Assembly: GCA_949752735.1 (NCBI GenBank)
Contig: OX457037.1
Location: 38,922,596 to 38,986,595, forward strand
Reading direction: 5' to 3'
Length of the DNA stretch: 64,000 nt
From: Lumbricus terrestris
Taxonomy: Eukaryota; Annelida; Clitellata; Crassiclitellata; Lumbricidae
Shown here in pieces: positions 1 to 11,363 of the stretch; the first letter of the stretch is position 1, and every line of letters begins with the position of its first letter. The notes under the pieces were generated by a model. That model saw only the letters and a list, made by a program, of their open reading frames with translations, was not told the DNA's origin and ran no database searches. The position numbers and the translations under genes were made by a program.

Positions 1-212
1 ATTGGCTTGGATGCCGGGGCGATATACTTTGCCTTCATTGCGTAGTTTAAATTAGGATCGATCGCGTGAAGAGGGTCGATTTTCGCAGTCGTAAAATAGG
101 CTAAGTGTTTAGTCTTAATTCTATTCTATACAGTTAAGAACGAAAATAATGTGAAAATGTAATTTTGTCTCATATTTAAGCAGTCTTAATTGTTGCCCAG
201 ACTGGTCGCAGT
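1..212. other. Unassigned AT-rich sequence
   Basis: Nothing recognisable is seen: there is no long open frame, no tandem repeat and no known transposon end. Confidence 0.4.
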
Positions 213-655
213 CTGCCAGTGCCAGTCCCAAACCTGGATAAAGGAGGAGGGCGTCGCTAATGGTCCTTGTTACCACACAGTGACGTTAAACTGCAAATAC
301 CACCACCGCCTAGACATAAACTTCAAGACCAATTAATTAACCACTGTTCACATTGGCATTCAAATCTTAGCCATGGCCTTACAAGATCAAGACCAAACCA
401 AGACTTTTAATTTCAAGACTAAGACCAAGACTTTTGGTCTCAAGACCAATTTCAAAATTAGGTCTTTTAGACACAAACTCGAGTGCACCAGAGACCAAGA
501 TCTTGGCCGTATCTATAGATGAGAAGATTGCAATTAGGGTCTACTGTTCGAAAAATAAATTATATAGCTTGTTGCTGTTTAGCACTCTGTATTATATCAA
601 AGACGATTAGTGTCGCCCTCCTCCTTTGTCCAGGCTTGGGACTGGCACTGTCAGA
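213..655. repeat. Inverted pair of LINE-tail-like dispersed repeats
   Basis: The left arm (about 213-258) and the right arm (about 608-655) are inverted copies of one repeat whose core reads CAGTGCCAGTCCCAA then CCTGG then AAAGGAGGAGGGCG. The same repeat occurs singly at 5143 and 55596. The left arm matches the 5143 copy for about 85 bases, which continue past the arm shared with the right side, so the arms are probably two insertions rather than the termini of one DNA transposon. The core resembles, from memory, the 3' region of RTE-type LINEs in aquatic animals; that assignment is inference. The spacer (roughly 400-500) is rich in 'caagacc' purine/pyrimidine runs. Confidence 0.55.
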
Positions 656-1494
656 GTACAAACAGTGACAAGACCATGCCTATGTAATCATATGCCGATT
701 AGACACAGTCATTTGCAATCCCTCGTATAGTCAACCGACTGTAAAAATATTTCTGCAGCTCTTGATCGATGTGCGCTCCTCAATATTTCCATACAAGCCG
801 ATAAAATATTGGTTTGTCAGTTGCAAACAGACGAAGCAGAGTCATATTATCCATTAATAAACCCACTATCTGTGTCTGACATAATAATATGTTATCACGG
901 AAATCTGTAGAGAGCTTTTGCACCAATCCAGACCATGTTTTGGCTGCGAATGGCAGAACGTACGGTCTCCAACATCCAGGTTATAGCTTTGAAAAAAGGT
1001 GAGATAAGGCCCGTACCAATGAATAAGCATCTGGAATCAACAGCGCTATTGCCATACCATACCATATAGGCATATATGTATATATTTATGTCACCTATAT
1101 ATAGGTATACATGCTGTAAATACTCATGCCCTAGTATGGTATACCGGGCGAGGTATACAGCGGAGAGTGACGTCGTCCCTCTATATAAAAAACACAACAG
1201 AAAGGATGGGGAGTTACATTGTACACATAACCGACTACTTATAATTGCAGAATGGAGTCCAAGAAGACTTTCATTGGGTAGGCCTACAAGCGATCGAACG
1301 TATAAAATCGATAAATGAAATAAAAACAAATGAACCCTGCATGCATGTCACCTAAATGATGTAAATACTCATGTGCCCATTTGGAGGATTCACTAGGTCT
1401 GCTGCAGTGCTGCTATAGACATTGACAAAGCGGCATGCAGTGTGGTCTTCCAACAAAGACCCACTCAACAGGACTATAGGATGGGCGCAGGGAC
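656..1494. other. Unassigned sequence with short local repeats
   Basis: Open frames here (longest 144 codons, minus strand) have no recognisable motif or splice context. Two similar segments, near 1089-1125 and 1346-1372, share 'atgtcacct' and 'gtaaatactcatg', which suggests an old local duplication. AT-rich alternating tracts lie at 1070-1110. Confidence 0.35.
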
Positions 1495-1530
1495 CAAGGC
1501 CGTAGCCAGGATTTTGTTTCCAGGGAAGTG
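1495..1530 (+). mobile_element. Solo end of a hAT-like MITE (AAGGCCGTAGCCAGG family)
   Basis: This segment carries the same terminus as the complete element at 19000-19330 (CAAGGCCGTAGCCAGGATTT). No matching opposite end or flanking duplication is seen, so it is a truncated copy. The G-rich stretch that follows (1527-1560) may be part of its interior. Confidence 0.45.
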
Positions 1531-2137
1531 GAGGGGGTGGGAGGGGGTGAGGGGGCGTTTGCTCGATGCTCATTTCAAGTTGAATCACATCCTAATCCTA
1601 AACTCAAAATCCAACTGTAGATTGTAGAAGTCGAGAAAACTTCGACAGACCGAAGAAACAAGAAGTCAGACGACCGTGGAAAAGCAAGTTGAAAGAGATC
1701 AAAGTAAAGTTCGGACAGTGATAGATAGAAGGATATATTGAGGAAACAGTTTGGGCAAACAGAACAAATAGAAGAGAATTAGAAAATGCAAAATCAGAAG
1801 ACGCATTCGTCTGATCGATATCATGATTTACATCCCGATGCTATAGCATCCTTAGATTCCTTACTCTAAATGACGATTTTTATCAGCAACCAATAATACC
1901 AATCTATGCATTATTATAGGCTTATATCGCACATTCACAGAAACTCAAACTAACCCACAGCTGCTTCCACGAGAGTTGGTCGACTGGATCGTCTTAGTCG
2001 CTTCTGTCCAGAACTGCAATAATCCTTCGAACTTCATCCTTGTCGATTGCTGCCGGATGCAAGTCGCGGTCAACAGCTTGCGCGCCATGTGACACGGTGC
2101 CAGTGTATACATAACAGAGACGACAGAGCTGATACGC
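1531..2137. other. Unassigned sequence
   Basis: AT-rich spacer with no recognised gene or repeat. It runs into the 58-bp minisatellite at its right edge. Confidence 0.35.
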
Positions 2138-2535
2138 GGCCAGGGCGGACGGTGCCAAAACTGCCGGACAAGTCTCTGACTTCTGTATGACAGGCGGCCA
2201 GGGCGGACGGTGCCAAAACTGCCGGACAAGTCTCTGACCTCTGTATGACAGGCGGCTAGGACGGACGGTGCCCAAACTGCCGGACAAGTCTCTGACCTCT
2301 GTATGACAGGCGACCAGAGCGGACGGTGCCAAAACTGCCGGACAAGTCTCTGACCTCTGTATGACAGGCGACCAGGACGGACGGTGTCAAAACTGCCGGA
2401 CAAGTCTCTGACCTCTGTATGACAGGCGGCCAGGGCGGACGGTGCCAAAACTGCCGGACAAGTTTCTGACCTCTGTATGACAGGCGACCAGGACGGACGG
2501 TGCCAAAACTGCCGGACAATCTTGTCTCTGGCTTC
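2138..2535. repeat. 58-bp GC-rich minisatellite, about seven copies
   Basis: The unit contains GGCGGACGGTGCCAAAACTG, then CCGGACAAGTCTCTGACC, then TCTGTATGACAGGCG, and repeats every 58 bases with a few percent divergence (for example gacc/ggcc and cca/tca variants). Because 58 is not a multiple of three, open frames of up to 167 codons on the minus strand cycle through all three frames of the same unit. They are products of the repeat, not genes. The array is much richer in G+C than its surroundings. Confidence 0.85.
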
Positions 2536-2810
2536 TGCAATTTAGCAACACAATCACGTTCTATGCATTTAAGTAGCGCCTTAACGGAGCTCTTTATATG
2601 GATAAAGCATAGGAGGGAATAAAATGTCTAAGCAAAAATATCGCAGAATTATTTTTGCATACTTCCGAGTATCCTAGTGAGTATATAGTGACTAGCATTG
2701 GCAATCTATTTTCACACTGAATTGGTGAGAAACTCTCGGAAATGAATAATGATTAAGATAAACGCTAAAACATTATAGAGACCAATGAAAATATTTGAGT
2801 CTCAAGAAGA

Positions 2811-2864
2811 GTCTCCTATTCCTATTTCCTATTCCTATTTCCTATTCCTATTTCTTATTCCTAG
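2811..2864. repeat. Short tandem repeat (TTCCTATTCCTA)n
   Basis: Roughly four copies of a 12-13-bp pyrimidine-rich unit built from 'cctattcctattt'. Confidence 0.7.
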
Positions 2865-3061
2865 CCCCACTATAGACTCGCTATTTTCTGGCGGCGCTCC
2901 AAAAATCAACCAAGCACCAAGTTAGCACCGACCAGTTTGCTTGACTTTTAAATGCATTGGAATCGTTCCGCATTGCAGCATTCTCGCTGACTAATTCGAC
3001 AGACAAGCGCGGCCAGAAAATATCTGAGTTGCTCCTCAAGAAGAGTTTCCACAATAGGCTA
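2865..3061. other. Spacer with a possible weak inverted repeat
   Basis: ATTTTCTGGCGGCGCT near 2883 is nearly the reverse complement of AGCGCGGCCAGAAAAT near 3006. This could be a small MITE of about 140 bp, but no target duplication is visible. The call is weak. Confidence 0.25.
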
Positions 3062-3102
3062 AGTGGCGGCGCCAGGATTTCCAGCCCCCCCTCTGGCCAC
3101 TG
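3062..3102. mobile_element. Fragment of a CAGTGGCGG-type hAT MITE
   Basis: It starts with AGTGGCGGCGCCAGGATTT, the terminus of the complete elements at 9147 and 12874, and ends at CCACTG only about 40 bp later. No flanking duplication is seen. It is probably an internally deleted or solo end. Confidence 0.4.
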
Positions 3103-3470
3103 TTGGCATCTGTTGCTGAATCTCTCAACAGATATTTATGACTCGATCGCTATAGGGTGACTGTGAATGAAAAATATTTCTGCCATCGCTCCACTGAAAA
3201 GCCGTCTTGCAGGGCAGGTATACGGGCCAATTCTAAAAAAGCCACAGTACGGTAGTCTAACAGTTCTTACTATAGACGGGGCGAGGCATCTAATTTATTC
3301 CAGTAGGGTGAGTAGGCCCATTAATGAACAGATTGCAAGGCTAATTCAATATAGGCCTAACACTTGCTTACTAAATACAAACTGACAAACACTGTATGAT
3401 TATCCTACATCAAATAGTACGAGCACATGCTAGGCCTAATAAGTCAAACAGGAATCGATTTCATAATGAT

Positions 3471-3556
3471 AACTGCATAACAACCTGTTAGACACCGGTC
3501 TGCCCTATAGCCTAACTGCATAACAACCTGTTAGACACCGGTCTGCCCTATAGCCT
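3471..3556. repeat. Perfect 43-bp tandem duplication
   Basis: The segment beginning AACTGCATAACAACCTG is repeated twice head to tail with no visible mismatch in the shared part, so the duplication is recent. Confidence 0.85.
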
Positions 3557-3689
3557 ACTGCTGCTCAGGAGCTGATCCGGGGGGATCAGATGCAATCCGG
3601 CCATGGCCCCATTGAGAAATTCGCACTGGACGTGCCAACCCATCATGTTCCTACAGGTTTGTTTGAAGAAGCTTTCAATCTCAGCGGAG

Positions 3690-3870
3690 ATAGAAAAAAG
3701 TAGTAGCCTAGGCCCCTATATATGACAAAAAGGTAATCACCCATTTTGGCGGGAAAATGGTATATTTATAATATTTTTATGACAATTTGACCAAATGACT
3801 AAAAAAGGCCATCAGATTTTTTCGGCCAAAGACCAATGAAATTTTTTTCGACACAAGACCAACAATATTG
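3690..3870. mobile_element. Degenerate MITE interior
   Basis: The segment contains 'gactaaaaaaggccatcag' followed by 'tttttcggcc'. This internal motif is shared with the MITEs at 8907, 12874, 19000, 39722 and 45871. Termini and target duplication are not recognisable. It is assigned only from the shared motif. Confidence 0.4.
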
Positions 3871-4556
3871 CCCTCTCCCCTTCGAAAATTTCTGTAGGCC
3901 TATCCGCCCCTGCTGTTGCTCAGCAGCTCATGTTAATTATCACCGCTCCAACGGGGAGAAGAAGGCTAAAATAGGCTACACGTTTACCTTGAATTTCTGC
4001 TTGCTTCTGGTCGATGATTTTCGATGCTTGTACCATATCATATTCGTATTACTGATCGCCTTGAACACTTCAGTCTCCATAGAAAACCAATTCATTCGTT
4101 GATTTCAGAATATTTCAACTTCTTCTTCTGATCGACTTTATCGACGATTTTCCGTTCGAAATGAAAAACTCGTCCGATCAATCGATCGTTGGTCGATTTT
4201 CTCTCTCAAAAGAAACACTTCTTTCGTCGAATTTCGAATTTTCACTTCTTCATATCGACATTTCGATGATTTTTTCGATATCGCCTCTTCTAAAGACGAT
4301 TTTCAAACTATAAATTCAACCTAACTCGTTTCCAACACACGGAGCAATCAACATTCAGCGGGCGGAAAAATGACGTAATCGGATAAATCACAATTACAAC
4401 AGGACGTCATACATAATTTATGGCCGACGTCATCAGTATTCGTGTTGTATCGCAAAGTGAATAAAGTAATTGAACAATCATGGTAGGCCTACATTTTTGT
4501 CCTTCGCTAGCTACACGTATTTCATCCATGTCCAGAAATGTAACTGAACAAATAAG

Positions 4557-4769
4557 CAGGGCTTTTTTAACGTGCAGTTCTACACAAAATGTGCAGTTCT
4601 AAATGGATTCGTGCAGTTGTAGAAGCACTTCCGTCACGTTCCGTGCAGTTAAAACTAGTAAAAAATAGGTCATTTTCCTCAGATTGGGAGTAATTTATTA
4701 TTTACTATGGAGGAACAGAAAGGAGAGATGAGGATGTGCAGTTCCAAAAATTCCTTAAAAACAGCCCTG
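4557..4769 (+). mobile_element. hAT-like MITE, CAGGGCTTTTT family, copy 1 (213 bp)
   Basis: The element starts CAGGGCTTTTTTAACGTGC and ends GGAATTTT-like sequence then ACAGCCCTG on the complementary side, so the outer termini are inverted (CAGGGCT/AGCCCTG). It is flanked by a perfect 8-bp direct repeat CAAATAAG (4549-4556 and 4770-4777), the target-site signature of hAT transposases. There is no coding capacity. Internal 'gtgcagtt' is repeated several times and may be subterminal binding sites. Two more copies lie at 11847 (inverted) and 16125. Confidence 0.85.
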
Positions 4770-4795
4770 CAAATAAGCCCCATATAATGTGTAGC

Positions 4796-4876
4796 AGCGG
4801 ACTTAACCATAGGCCCTGAGGAAAAACTAGGGGGGGGGGGTGTGAACCCCTTCAACACTCATGGCAATTTCCTATT
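4796..4876 (-). repeat. Dispersed repeat D (GGTTCAACCCCCTAGT), minus strand
   Basis: The segment reads 'aggaaaaactagggggggg' then 'gtgaacccc'. It matches copies at 28275 (minus), 57445 and 63405 (plus). The family is otherwise unassigned, and the G-run at 4830-4840 is part of it. Confidence 0.45.
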
Positions 4877-5142
4877 CCCATCCTGTGAGCATCTGAACGC
4901 ATGTTATTACAGGAGTCGAACTTAACTTCAGCTCAGCAGCTGTTCAAGACATTCATACATTTTACCAACGCCATCTGCCGAGTGGATTCGTTTTAAAATC
5001 GCGACCTGCCGATTGGAAGGCTGAGTCGGATTTAGAGGAGAAGAAGAGGCGGGAAGCGACACCGCGTCTGCAGTGAGCTCTTCGCGCCTTATTGTTAACA
5101 CTGCCCTAGTCTCCTCCCTTTCGAGCACAATCACTGGTTGCA

Positions 5143-5227
5143 CTCTGCCAGTGCCAGTCCCAAGCCTGGATAAAGGAGGAGGGCGTCGCTAATGGTCTTT
5201 GTTACCACACAGTGACGTTAAACTGCA
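5143..5227 (+). repeat. LINE-tail-like dispersed repeat, single copy
   Basis: It matches the left arm at 213 over about 85 bases, from CTCTGCCAGTGCCAG through 'gtgacgttaaactgcaa'. The edges are abrupt, as expected of a transposed copy. Confidence 0.6.
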
Positions 5228-6499
5228 ATTACGCACAATAATGTTTAGGTTACAGTCGTAATCGTCACGATGAAAGTTACATCGTGATTTCTACACTCGC
5301 CCGCTAAGCGAAATATCTGGAACCGGCTTATTCACAGCCAGAATCACAGGCGTCCAATAAAAAAATCTATATGCATAAAATTAGGTTAAGATCCGGAGAG
5401 GCAGGCAGTCAGGCAGGCAGGCAGGCAGATGGCTAAGGTGGATGATGTTTAGAGTTGAAATGGCGATGGGGGGGAGATAGTCTCAGATAGAGCTTGTGAA
5501 AAAGCAATGCTTGGAGTATTGAATAAAAGACTTTGCTAGACGTGAGATGTGTGTTCGTAGGACGATAATTAGGTTATTTTTCTTAAAACTGGGGAGGTTA
5601 TTCCAAAGAGGCTGGATAGCTATAGGCTAGCTAAGAACTTATGAAGCGATTTGCAAATTTAAGTGATAGGCTTAGCCTAAGGTGACGGAAGGGTAGAGCA
5701 GTGTTCGCGGTGTGGCCACGCCTATAGAAATACGACTTCTAGCCTATTTGTCAAGAATCCATGATAAAAATTCATTTATTCTTTTCGTCAATCCAACGTA
5801 TATGCGGCCAGTGCTAAACCCATGCTATTTCGAGTAGGCCTGAGCCGCCTGACACTATTATTTTTCATTTAGAACGCTAAAGCGATAGAATACCAATAGT
5901 TGCTTCGAGATTCACCAGATGTCATTTTCCCACGCAATTCTGTGATTGTTTGACGAATGTTCGCTAGATGTCGAAAAAGTTAATCGAATCATAGAAACTA
6001 TGGCATTCATAATACACTAGCTGACTAGCACAAGCAACACTGGGCAACACACAAAATGTATCCTAGATGAAAATAGCAAATCTTAACTAATTTTGAGGTG
6101 CTGAGCACGAATATGATGGTAAAATTTGTCGCTTAGCTCTCGTTTAGGAGAGACAGAGATGGTTACGTACAAATGTCTCAGTACGCATTGAGTTGGCCTA
6201 CATATGTGGGTCATGACCATTAATTTTCTCAACGCTGTATTTCAAACTACATATTGCAACACAATAAGGTGTCGTAATGCATTAACCTGCCATGCAACCC
6301 CTCCCCAGTGAGAAAGATAATTTCCATAGTAGTTAAAAGACGAGAAATTGACCGGTGACCTTTGCTGTTCGAATAGTTTGGAGAGAACCAAGCAATCATG
6401 CATATGACTACTACTTTTGCATGGTTCCACCTACTTCTGCATTCATGACAAGGAAATGGAAGTGGTCAATAGCGTACCCCCAATATACCATATGCAATC
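5228..6499. other. Unassigned sequence with a GGCA microsatellite
   Basis: A (GGCA)n tract lies at about 5398-5430. The rest shows no recognised gene or repeat family. Confidence 0.35.
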
Positions 6500-7665
6500 T
6501 GACCCACTCTGCATGGCGAAGGACTTCCCGTTCCGGATCCACCGAAAATATTTCTCATTGATTCAGACGATGAGGAGGGAAGCAAAGCGACTTCGAGTTC
6601 TCCGCAGCCTTCGACATCTAGGGATGATCCTTACGTCTGCCAAGGTGTATCATCTGTGCCACACATACTCACCCAGAGTAAACTGAACGATCTTGTTCGC
6701 CTCCTGGACCTATCCAAGGCCAAGGCGGGGTTACATGGATCAAGATTTAAATGAACGGAATCTTCTCCAAGAAAATGACCGAGTGACATTGTTTCACACT
6801 CGTCATGGGCAATTTGAGGAAAATTTCACCAAGGAAGATGACCCTGTCTTCTGCTTCAATGTAGATTGTCTGATGAATGCCCTCGGAATCAAACATGACC
6901 CTCAAGAATGGCGACTATTCATAGACTTCACGAAATTGAGTCTCGATGCGGAGCTGCTGCATTTTGGAAACCAGCTTTCACCCATTCCCGTCCACATGAA
7001 GGAACCTAGGAGAACCTAAAATACCTGTTGAATTCTGTTCAATACAGCAGGTATGGATGACATCTGTATTGTGACTTGAAAGTATATTGGCTTTCTTGAC
7101 TAGTCCACAGCTTGGATTATACAAAATATTGCTGTTTTCTATGTGAATTGGACAGTCGAGCAAGGACCTTGCACTAAGTGAGGAGAAACTGGCCTGAGAG
7201 GGAATCTCTGGGCGTCGGAGAGAAGTAGACATGTGCAAAGCCTAGCAATGGTTGAAACCCAGACAGTCTTGCTAGTGTCGCTATAATACACCAAACTCAG
7301 TGCGATGAAGAACGTCATAAAATTCATGTACCGGACTGGATCAGCTTTCAAATACTTGGCTGCCAAATTCCCTGGCGAAGCAGAAATTAAAGAAGGAAGT
7401 TTTGTTGGTCCTCAGATCAGTCAGATAGCTAGTCAGAGATGAGATGTTTGACAATCTGCTTCAGGGCGACAAGAAACAAGCTTAGGATTCATTTCGTCTG
7501 GTGTTAACTAACTTCCACTGGAATGTCAGGGCAGAAAACTACAAGGATTTGGTTACGGACGTGTTGTCTATGACCCTATGTATCACGCGAACGTTTTCAA
7601 GAAAACATTGCAGACATGGAAAACGATGCCAGGGAACTTCCATGTTGGCTGACTACTATGTGGCG
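6500..7665 (+). pseudogene. Decayed transposon-associated gene of the 'uncharacterised invertebrate protein' type
   Basis: Conceptual translation with several frame changes gives a continuous relic. It has a Ser/Pro-rich acidic N-terminal part (SSSSPQPSTSRDDPYVCQG near 6595), then LVRLLDLSKAK (6695), LLQENDRVTLFHTRHGQFE (6765), the block NALGIKHDPQEWRLFID (6875), LLHFGNQL...IPVHMKE (6955), a Cys-rich CCFLCE segment (7130), YRTGSAFKYLAAKFPG (7330) and FVGPQI (7405). From memory these blocks occur in this order in a very common family of invertebrate multicopy proteins of unknown function, generally regarded as mobile-element-derived. Several stops and frameshifts (for example near 6750, 7040 and 7440) show this copy is dead. 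The 3' end is broken by a SINE at 7661. The family assignment is recollection, not a search result. Confidence 0.65.
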
Positions 7666-7970
7666 CACAGTTGTGTAGGGGTATGTTCAGTGCCTTGGAG
7701 CCGGAAGGTTATGGGTTTGAATCCACCTCAGGTCACCGCGTAGGGCGACAAGAAACAAGCTTAGGATTCATTTCGTCTGGTGTTAACTAACTTCCACTGG
7801 AATGTCAGGGCAGAAAACTAAAGGGTCCCTTTAGAAACACTGTGAGCAGTCCTTCACTCGCAATTGCATATGCGCTTCATGAAACTCCTATTCAGTGTCC
7901 GTGCTGTAGTCGGGAGCGCTTCGGATTAGGGTCTTGAAGAGGCAGTGTAGCAAGTGCTCTTACATACATA
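7661..7970 (+). mobile_element. tRNA-derived SINE with an internal templated insertion
   Basis: The head has an A-box-like 'tgtgtaggggta' and a B-box-like GGTTTGAATCC (about 7712). The body resumes with 'gtccttcactcgcaattgc' (about 7849) and the tail with CAGTGTCCGTGCTGTAGTCG then GGGAGCGC and 'cttgaagaggcagt'. Between head and body, 7742-7820 is an identical copy of the neighbouring pseudogene (7463-7541). The SINE itself sits in the 3' part of that pseudogene. It ends in a short 'acatacata' tail. Confidence 0.75.
7742..7820 (+). repeat. 79-bp exact copy of 7463-7541
   Basis: The two segments are identical for 79 bases, from AGGGCGACAAGAAACAAGC to GGGCAGAAAACTA. The left junction shares AGGG with the SINE consensus (CGCGTAGGG), a microhomology that fits template switching or templated repair rather than transposition. 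Confidence 0.9.
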
Positions 7971-8858
<888 letters not shown>

Positions 8859-8906
8859 TAAAGCGGTCGGTTGTCTCGTTAGAGCGCAATGGCGAACAGA
8901 TGTCGC

Positions 8907-9081
8907 CAGTGGCGGTGCTAGGGGAGCTAGGGGGGCTAAGCCCCATATCAAAGGTCAAGCCCCCCTAAAAAAGGCCATCCGGGGTTTTTAGGTCAGAAAT
9001 TTTGGCGGACGAAAATGGAAAATTTCCTCCGGGCTTCAGTCCCTCCCCCCTTCCCAACTGAAATCCAGGCGCCGCCACTGG
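8907..9081. mobile_element. hAT-like MITE, CAGTGGCGG family, copy 1 (175 bp)
   Basis: The termini are CAGTGGCGGTGCTAGG and its inverted partner CCAGGCGCCGCCACTG. A perfect 8-bp direct repeat GATGTCGC flanks it (8899-8906 and 9082-9089), which fixes both ends. The interior holds 'ctaagcccc' C-runs and the motif CAGAAATTTTGGCGGACG shared with other MITE families. There is no coding capacity. Confidence 0.9.
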
Positions 9082-9146
9082 ATGTCGCTGAGAGGTACCT
9101 ACATTGCTCAGATCCTTCTATTACTCAGTAGGCTTATGGTAGGCTC

Positions 9147-9281
9147 CAGTGGCGGCGCCAGGATTTCACTTTTGGGGAGCTAAAATGGGTTTTTCGTGCA
9201 AATATTTCATTTTTACATGGGAAATAATGGATGGCCTTTGGGGGGGCTTAGCCCCCATAAACCCCCCTAGCGCCGACACTG
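9147..9281. mobile_element. hAT-like MITE, CAGTGGCGG family, copy 2 (135 bp)
   Basis: It begins CAGTGGCGGCGCCAGGATTT and ends CTAGCGCCGACACTG. The flanks GTAGGCTC (9139-9146) and GCATGCTC (9282-9289) agree at 6 of 8 positions, a diverged target duplication. It lies only 65 bp from copy 1, and its interior differs (shorter), so it is an independent insertion. Confidence 0.75.
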
Positions 9282-9289
9282 GCATGCTC

Positions 9290-10804
9290 GGACATAGTCA
9301 GGGCCTATAAATTAGGATATAGTCTGAGAGATATTTTGGAACAAGACCAAGTTGAGGATTTAATTGAGACCTTATATACTGAAAAGGTGATAGGGGAGGT
9401 AGACTCAATTAAATGTTTTCAATGGAAATGAAATAGAAATTGAGTGTATGACAATATTTTTTTTACCTGACATAGAAGCTGGATGGATGAATTTAAGCAA
9501 CGTACGTTGCCTGCGGTCGAATCTTTTTCCGCATTAATTAGGTCTAGTGCTTATAGGCCTAGCCGCCTAGGTCCTATACCTGTTAAGATACTGCAGCTTA
9601 CGACGCTAAAATATGGAACAGAAAGTGACACAAAGCATTGAATTGCAACTGGTGGGCCATTGTGTGATCCTCTAGCCTACTCCATTTGTCATCTGACTAA
9701 GGAAGAGGTTGTAACAAAGTGACTGTGACTATAATGACTGGTAGGCTTTAAACTACCAGTGTACTCAAGGATCACAATTTTTAGGTAGGCCTATGGGAAA
9801 GGTGTTACCCCGGTCGGAGACTGCACATCGACAAAAGCAAAAATCCGATGCACAAAGGGCCTGCTATATTTTGCACCCACGGTTCCCACTAACCTAAATC
9901 CGGCCCTGTCGTGAACCAGTCCCAGGCTCACAATTCTTGTGAAAAAGTTTCTTTGATTGATGATCAGAGTCGAGTCGATGACGTGCTCATAGATATCAGG
10001 TCATTTATCTTTGCCAACATTCATCGATCATATTGTTTAAGAGTATCTTGGATATTGTTATTGATGGCAGCGTTTGATAAGGCACCGTTTGCCCGATCGT
10101 TGTTCCCGGTGCTATTTTAGTGCTTGAAGATAAGACTTAATTGGATTTTCATTCATCAAACTCGTGATGTCGATTGATTGGTTTGTTGAAGCACTCTCAT
10201 GTACATTGCTAGTGCGTGAAGGATGACACTCTGTTGTAGGCAACCCTATTTGGAGACTGGTTGATTTATTTTTTTAAATATACCATTTTCTAAGTACAAG
10301 AACAAGAATAAACCCAGCCATAACTTCCTCATGCTTGAGGTAGCTGTGGGTCTGACCCCAGCGAGAACTCAATATAGGCTTATGGGGGAATTGCGTGCAG
10401 CGAAAGGCTAAATGTAGGCTATAGTGCAGTTGCTTAACTTGCTTTTAATTAATTTAAAATTATGATTGTAGACACCCTGGTATTGTGCATGAAAAGAAAC
10501 TCTTGAATAATAATTATTGAAAGTCAGTGAAGTTGTTCTCACCATGTATTTGTTTGGACCATTTATTCATCAATAGTGTGTTGTCTTGCAGAAGACTCTT
10601 CACACCACTCAGTGTAGAAACGTTGATGTCGATGCACTTTGGGCAGCTATATCGACTGGGTGATTATTTATTCACCCCCCCCCCAACCTTTGATCGAAAT
10701 GTGATTACAATAAATCCAGAGTTAACACCCATTGTAAATTCCTCTTGTTTGCAAATAAATTGCTGCTTAAAAATCACAATTTCAACGGAATTGTTTTCAA
10801 TAAT
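9290..10804. other. Unassigned sequence
   Basis: No recognised gene. Two TAGGCCTA palindromes (9554 and 9786) and a C9 run near 10675 are present. The 111-codon frame at 10527-10862 merges into the LINE fragment downstream and shows no motif before it. Confidence 0.35.
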
Positions 10805-11363
10805 TAGATCGGTTAGATCGGGTTCTGCGCTCTGCTGCCCGGCTCATTGGACGAATCCCTAAATATTATTTTCCTCTGTCTCTACCTACATGCGTGATGT
10901 GCTGCATTGGTTGCCAATAGCCCAACGCATCCATTATCGAATTGCAGCCTTGGTTTCTCGTAGTATCCTTGGTTGTGCTCCATCCTACCTGCAACTTCTC
11001 TGTCGTCCAGTCTCTGACATTGAAGCGCGTCGGGCCCTTCTATTCGCTCTGCTGCGAAGAGACAACTGCTTGTTCCACGGGCTCGCTTAGCTACCAGACA
11101 GCGCCGAGCCTTCTCGGTTGTGGGGCCGTCAATCTGGAATGACCTCCCCCTAACCTTCATCTCCTTCACCTGACCAGTCAATCCTTATTCATTAAGTCCC
11201 TTAAATCTTTTTTTCTTTTGCCGTGGCTGGGCTGGGAGCGCCTCTGAGTAGTTTCTTGAAGGGGCGCTATATAAATGCTGATAATGAATGAATGAATGAA
11301 TGAATGAATGAATGAATGAATGAATGAATGAATGAATGAATGAATGAATGAATGAATGAATGA
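10805..11363 (+). mobile_element. CR1/L2-like LINE, 5'-truncated 3' end with (GAAT)n tail
   Basis: With one frame change near 10890 the translation reads LDRVLRSAARLIGRIPK, then MRDVLHWLPIAQRIHYRI, then GCAPSYLQLLCRPVSD. This is the typical C-terminal part of CR1/L2-type reverse-transcriptase ORFs ('LHWLPI..RI.Y', 'APSYL..LC.P'). Later blocks (ARLATRQRR, SVVGP, W.DLP) are frameshifted near 11085-11140. The 3' end carries CTGGGAGCGCCTCTGAGTAG and CTTGAAGGGGCGCTATATAA, followed by (TGAA)n at 11283-11363. The copy is dead and truncated. It is the best local example of the LINE whose 3' module the SINEs share. Confidence 0.85.

Noticed and set aside
1945..2540. Minus-strand frames of 94-167 codons with repeated RQFWHRP/SYRGQRLV words
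   Set aside because: They are three-frame readings of the 58-bp minisatellite, not a repetitive protein.
3471..3556. Possible CRISPR-like direct repeats
   Set aside because: Only two adjacent copies with no spacers, in animal DNA; a simple tandem duplication.
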